A stretch of DNA of 64,000 nucleotides from Schistocephalus solidus (taxonomy: Eukaryota > Platyhelminthes > Cestoda > Diphyllobothriidea > Diphyllobothriidae). Position numbers and translations under genes: made by a program. The stretch covers positions 1-64,000 of the forward strand of contig WEDG01000373.1 in assembly GCA_017591395.1 (NCBI GenBank), read 5' to 3'. This document shows, in pieces, positions 63,806 through 64,000 of the stretch (positions are counted from its first letter, which is position 1; each line of letters begins with the position of its first letter). The notes under the pieces are model-generated. The model did no database searches. It was given only the letters and a program-made list of their open reading frames with translations, and had not been told where the DNA came from.

Positions 63806-64000
63806 GTGACGGGGTAGTCTGTGTTTCATTGGAAACCATTCCTGCTCCTCATTGTGTCGGGGTCCACCTTCGAGCGCAGATTTTTCCTCCACACCCTGCC
63901 TCATTTTGAATAGCCAAATGTAGTTTTGTCGACTCTTCCTTGTGATTTTTGTTGTTGTTGTCTCTCAGTTGCTATGGTGTTCCCTCTCCAGTCTCTTGTC

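Larger units (their letters stand above)
55690..64000 (-). repeat. Right arm of giant inverted repeat (runs off the window)
   Basis: It is the reverse complement of 47,080-55,400. Similarity is still strong at 64,000, so the true end lies outside. It carries the host-gene 5' exons on the plus strand and LINE copy 7 on the minus strand. Confidence 0.92.

Overview
This is eukaryotic, repeat-dominated DNA with no operons, no CRISPR and no rRNA genes. Four things suggest a flatworm, most likely a diphyllobothriidean tapeworm (Spirometra/Schistocephalus/Dibothriocephalus type): the endonuclease-reverse transcriptase LINE with C2H2 fingers, the Penelope-like element (PLE) remnants, the tRNA-headed SINEs and the short phase-matched exons. 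The species call is inference from recalled family resemblance and was not searched.

Layout. 1-3,345: 5'-truncated LINE copy 1. 3,346-12,230: PLE remnants, an inverted-repeat (foldback) element, SINEs and a degenerate TTAGGG-like tract. 12,233-14,908: LINE copy 4, carrying a nested insertion with a 13-bp target-site duplication. 14,909-21,160: a second TTAGGG-like tract, PLE and SINE pieces. 21,165-27,260: the most complete LINE (copy 2: 5'UTR, endonuclease, RT, zinc fingers, modular 3'UTR), broken by point lesions. 27,530-28,165: second foldback element. 31,745-36,785: a LINE tail followed head-to-tail by LINE copy 3, a mosaic. 36,786-37,810: PLE reverse-transcriptase remnant. 37,935-39,345: internally deleted LINE copy 5 on the minus strand.

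41,287-47,310 holds the only convincing host gene. It lies on the minus strand and has eight exons whose splice sites and codon phases all agree (728 codons including the stop). The protein is Ser/Pro/Ala/Gln-rich and its function was not recognised. Two further candidate 5' exons lie at 49,030-49,381 and 50,870-51,007.

From about 47,080 to the window end the DNA is one giant inverted repeat. The left arm (about 47,080-55,400) is repeated in reverse complement from about 55,690 to 64,000, around a spacer of about 290 bp. The arms carry the 5' part of the host gene in divergent copies, the same SINEs, the same PLE scrap and the same internally deleted LINE. The outer 5 kb of the arms are nearly identical. 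The inner LINE-bearing 3 kb differ by many small indels, concentrated in the left arm, so an assembly or long-read hairpin artefact must be weighed against a real palindromic duplication.

The most notable small-scale signal is in the SINE family. Downstream of the tRNA-like head, its body carries the conserved parts of a hammerhead ribozyme (CTGATGA, stem II, GAAA, a minimal stem III and a closing stem I GACTGG/CCAGTC) in several copies.
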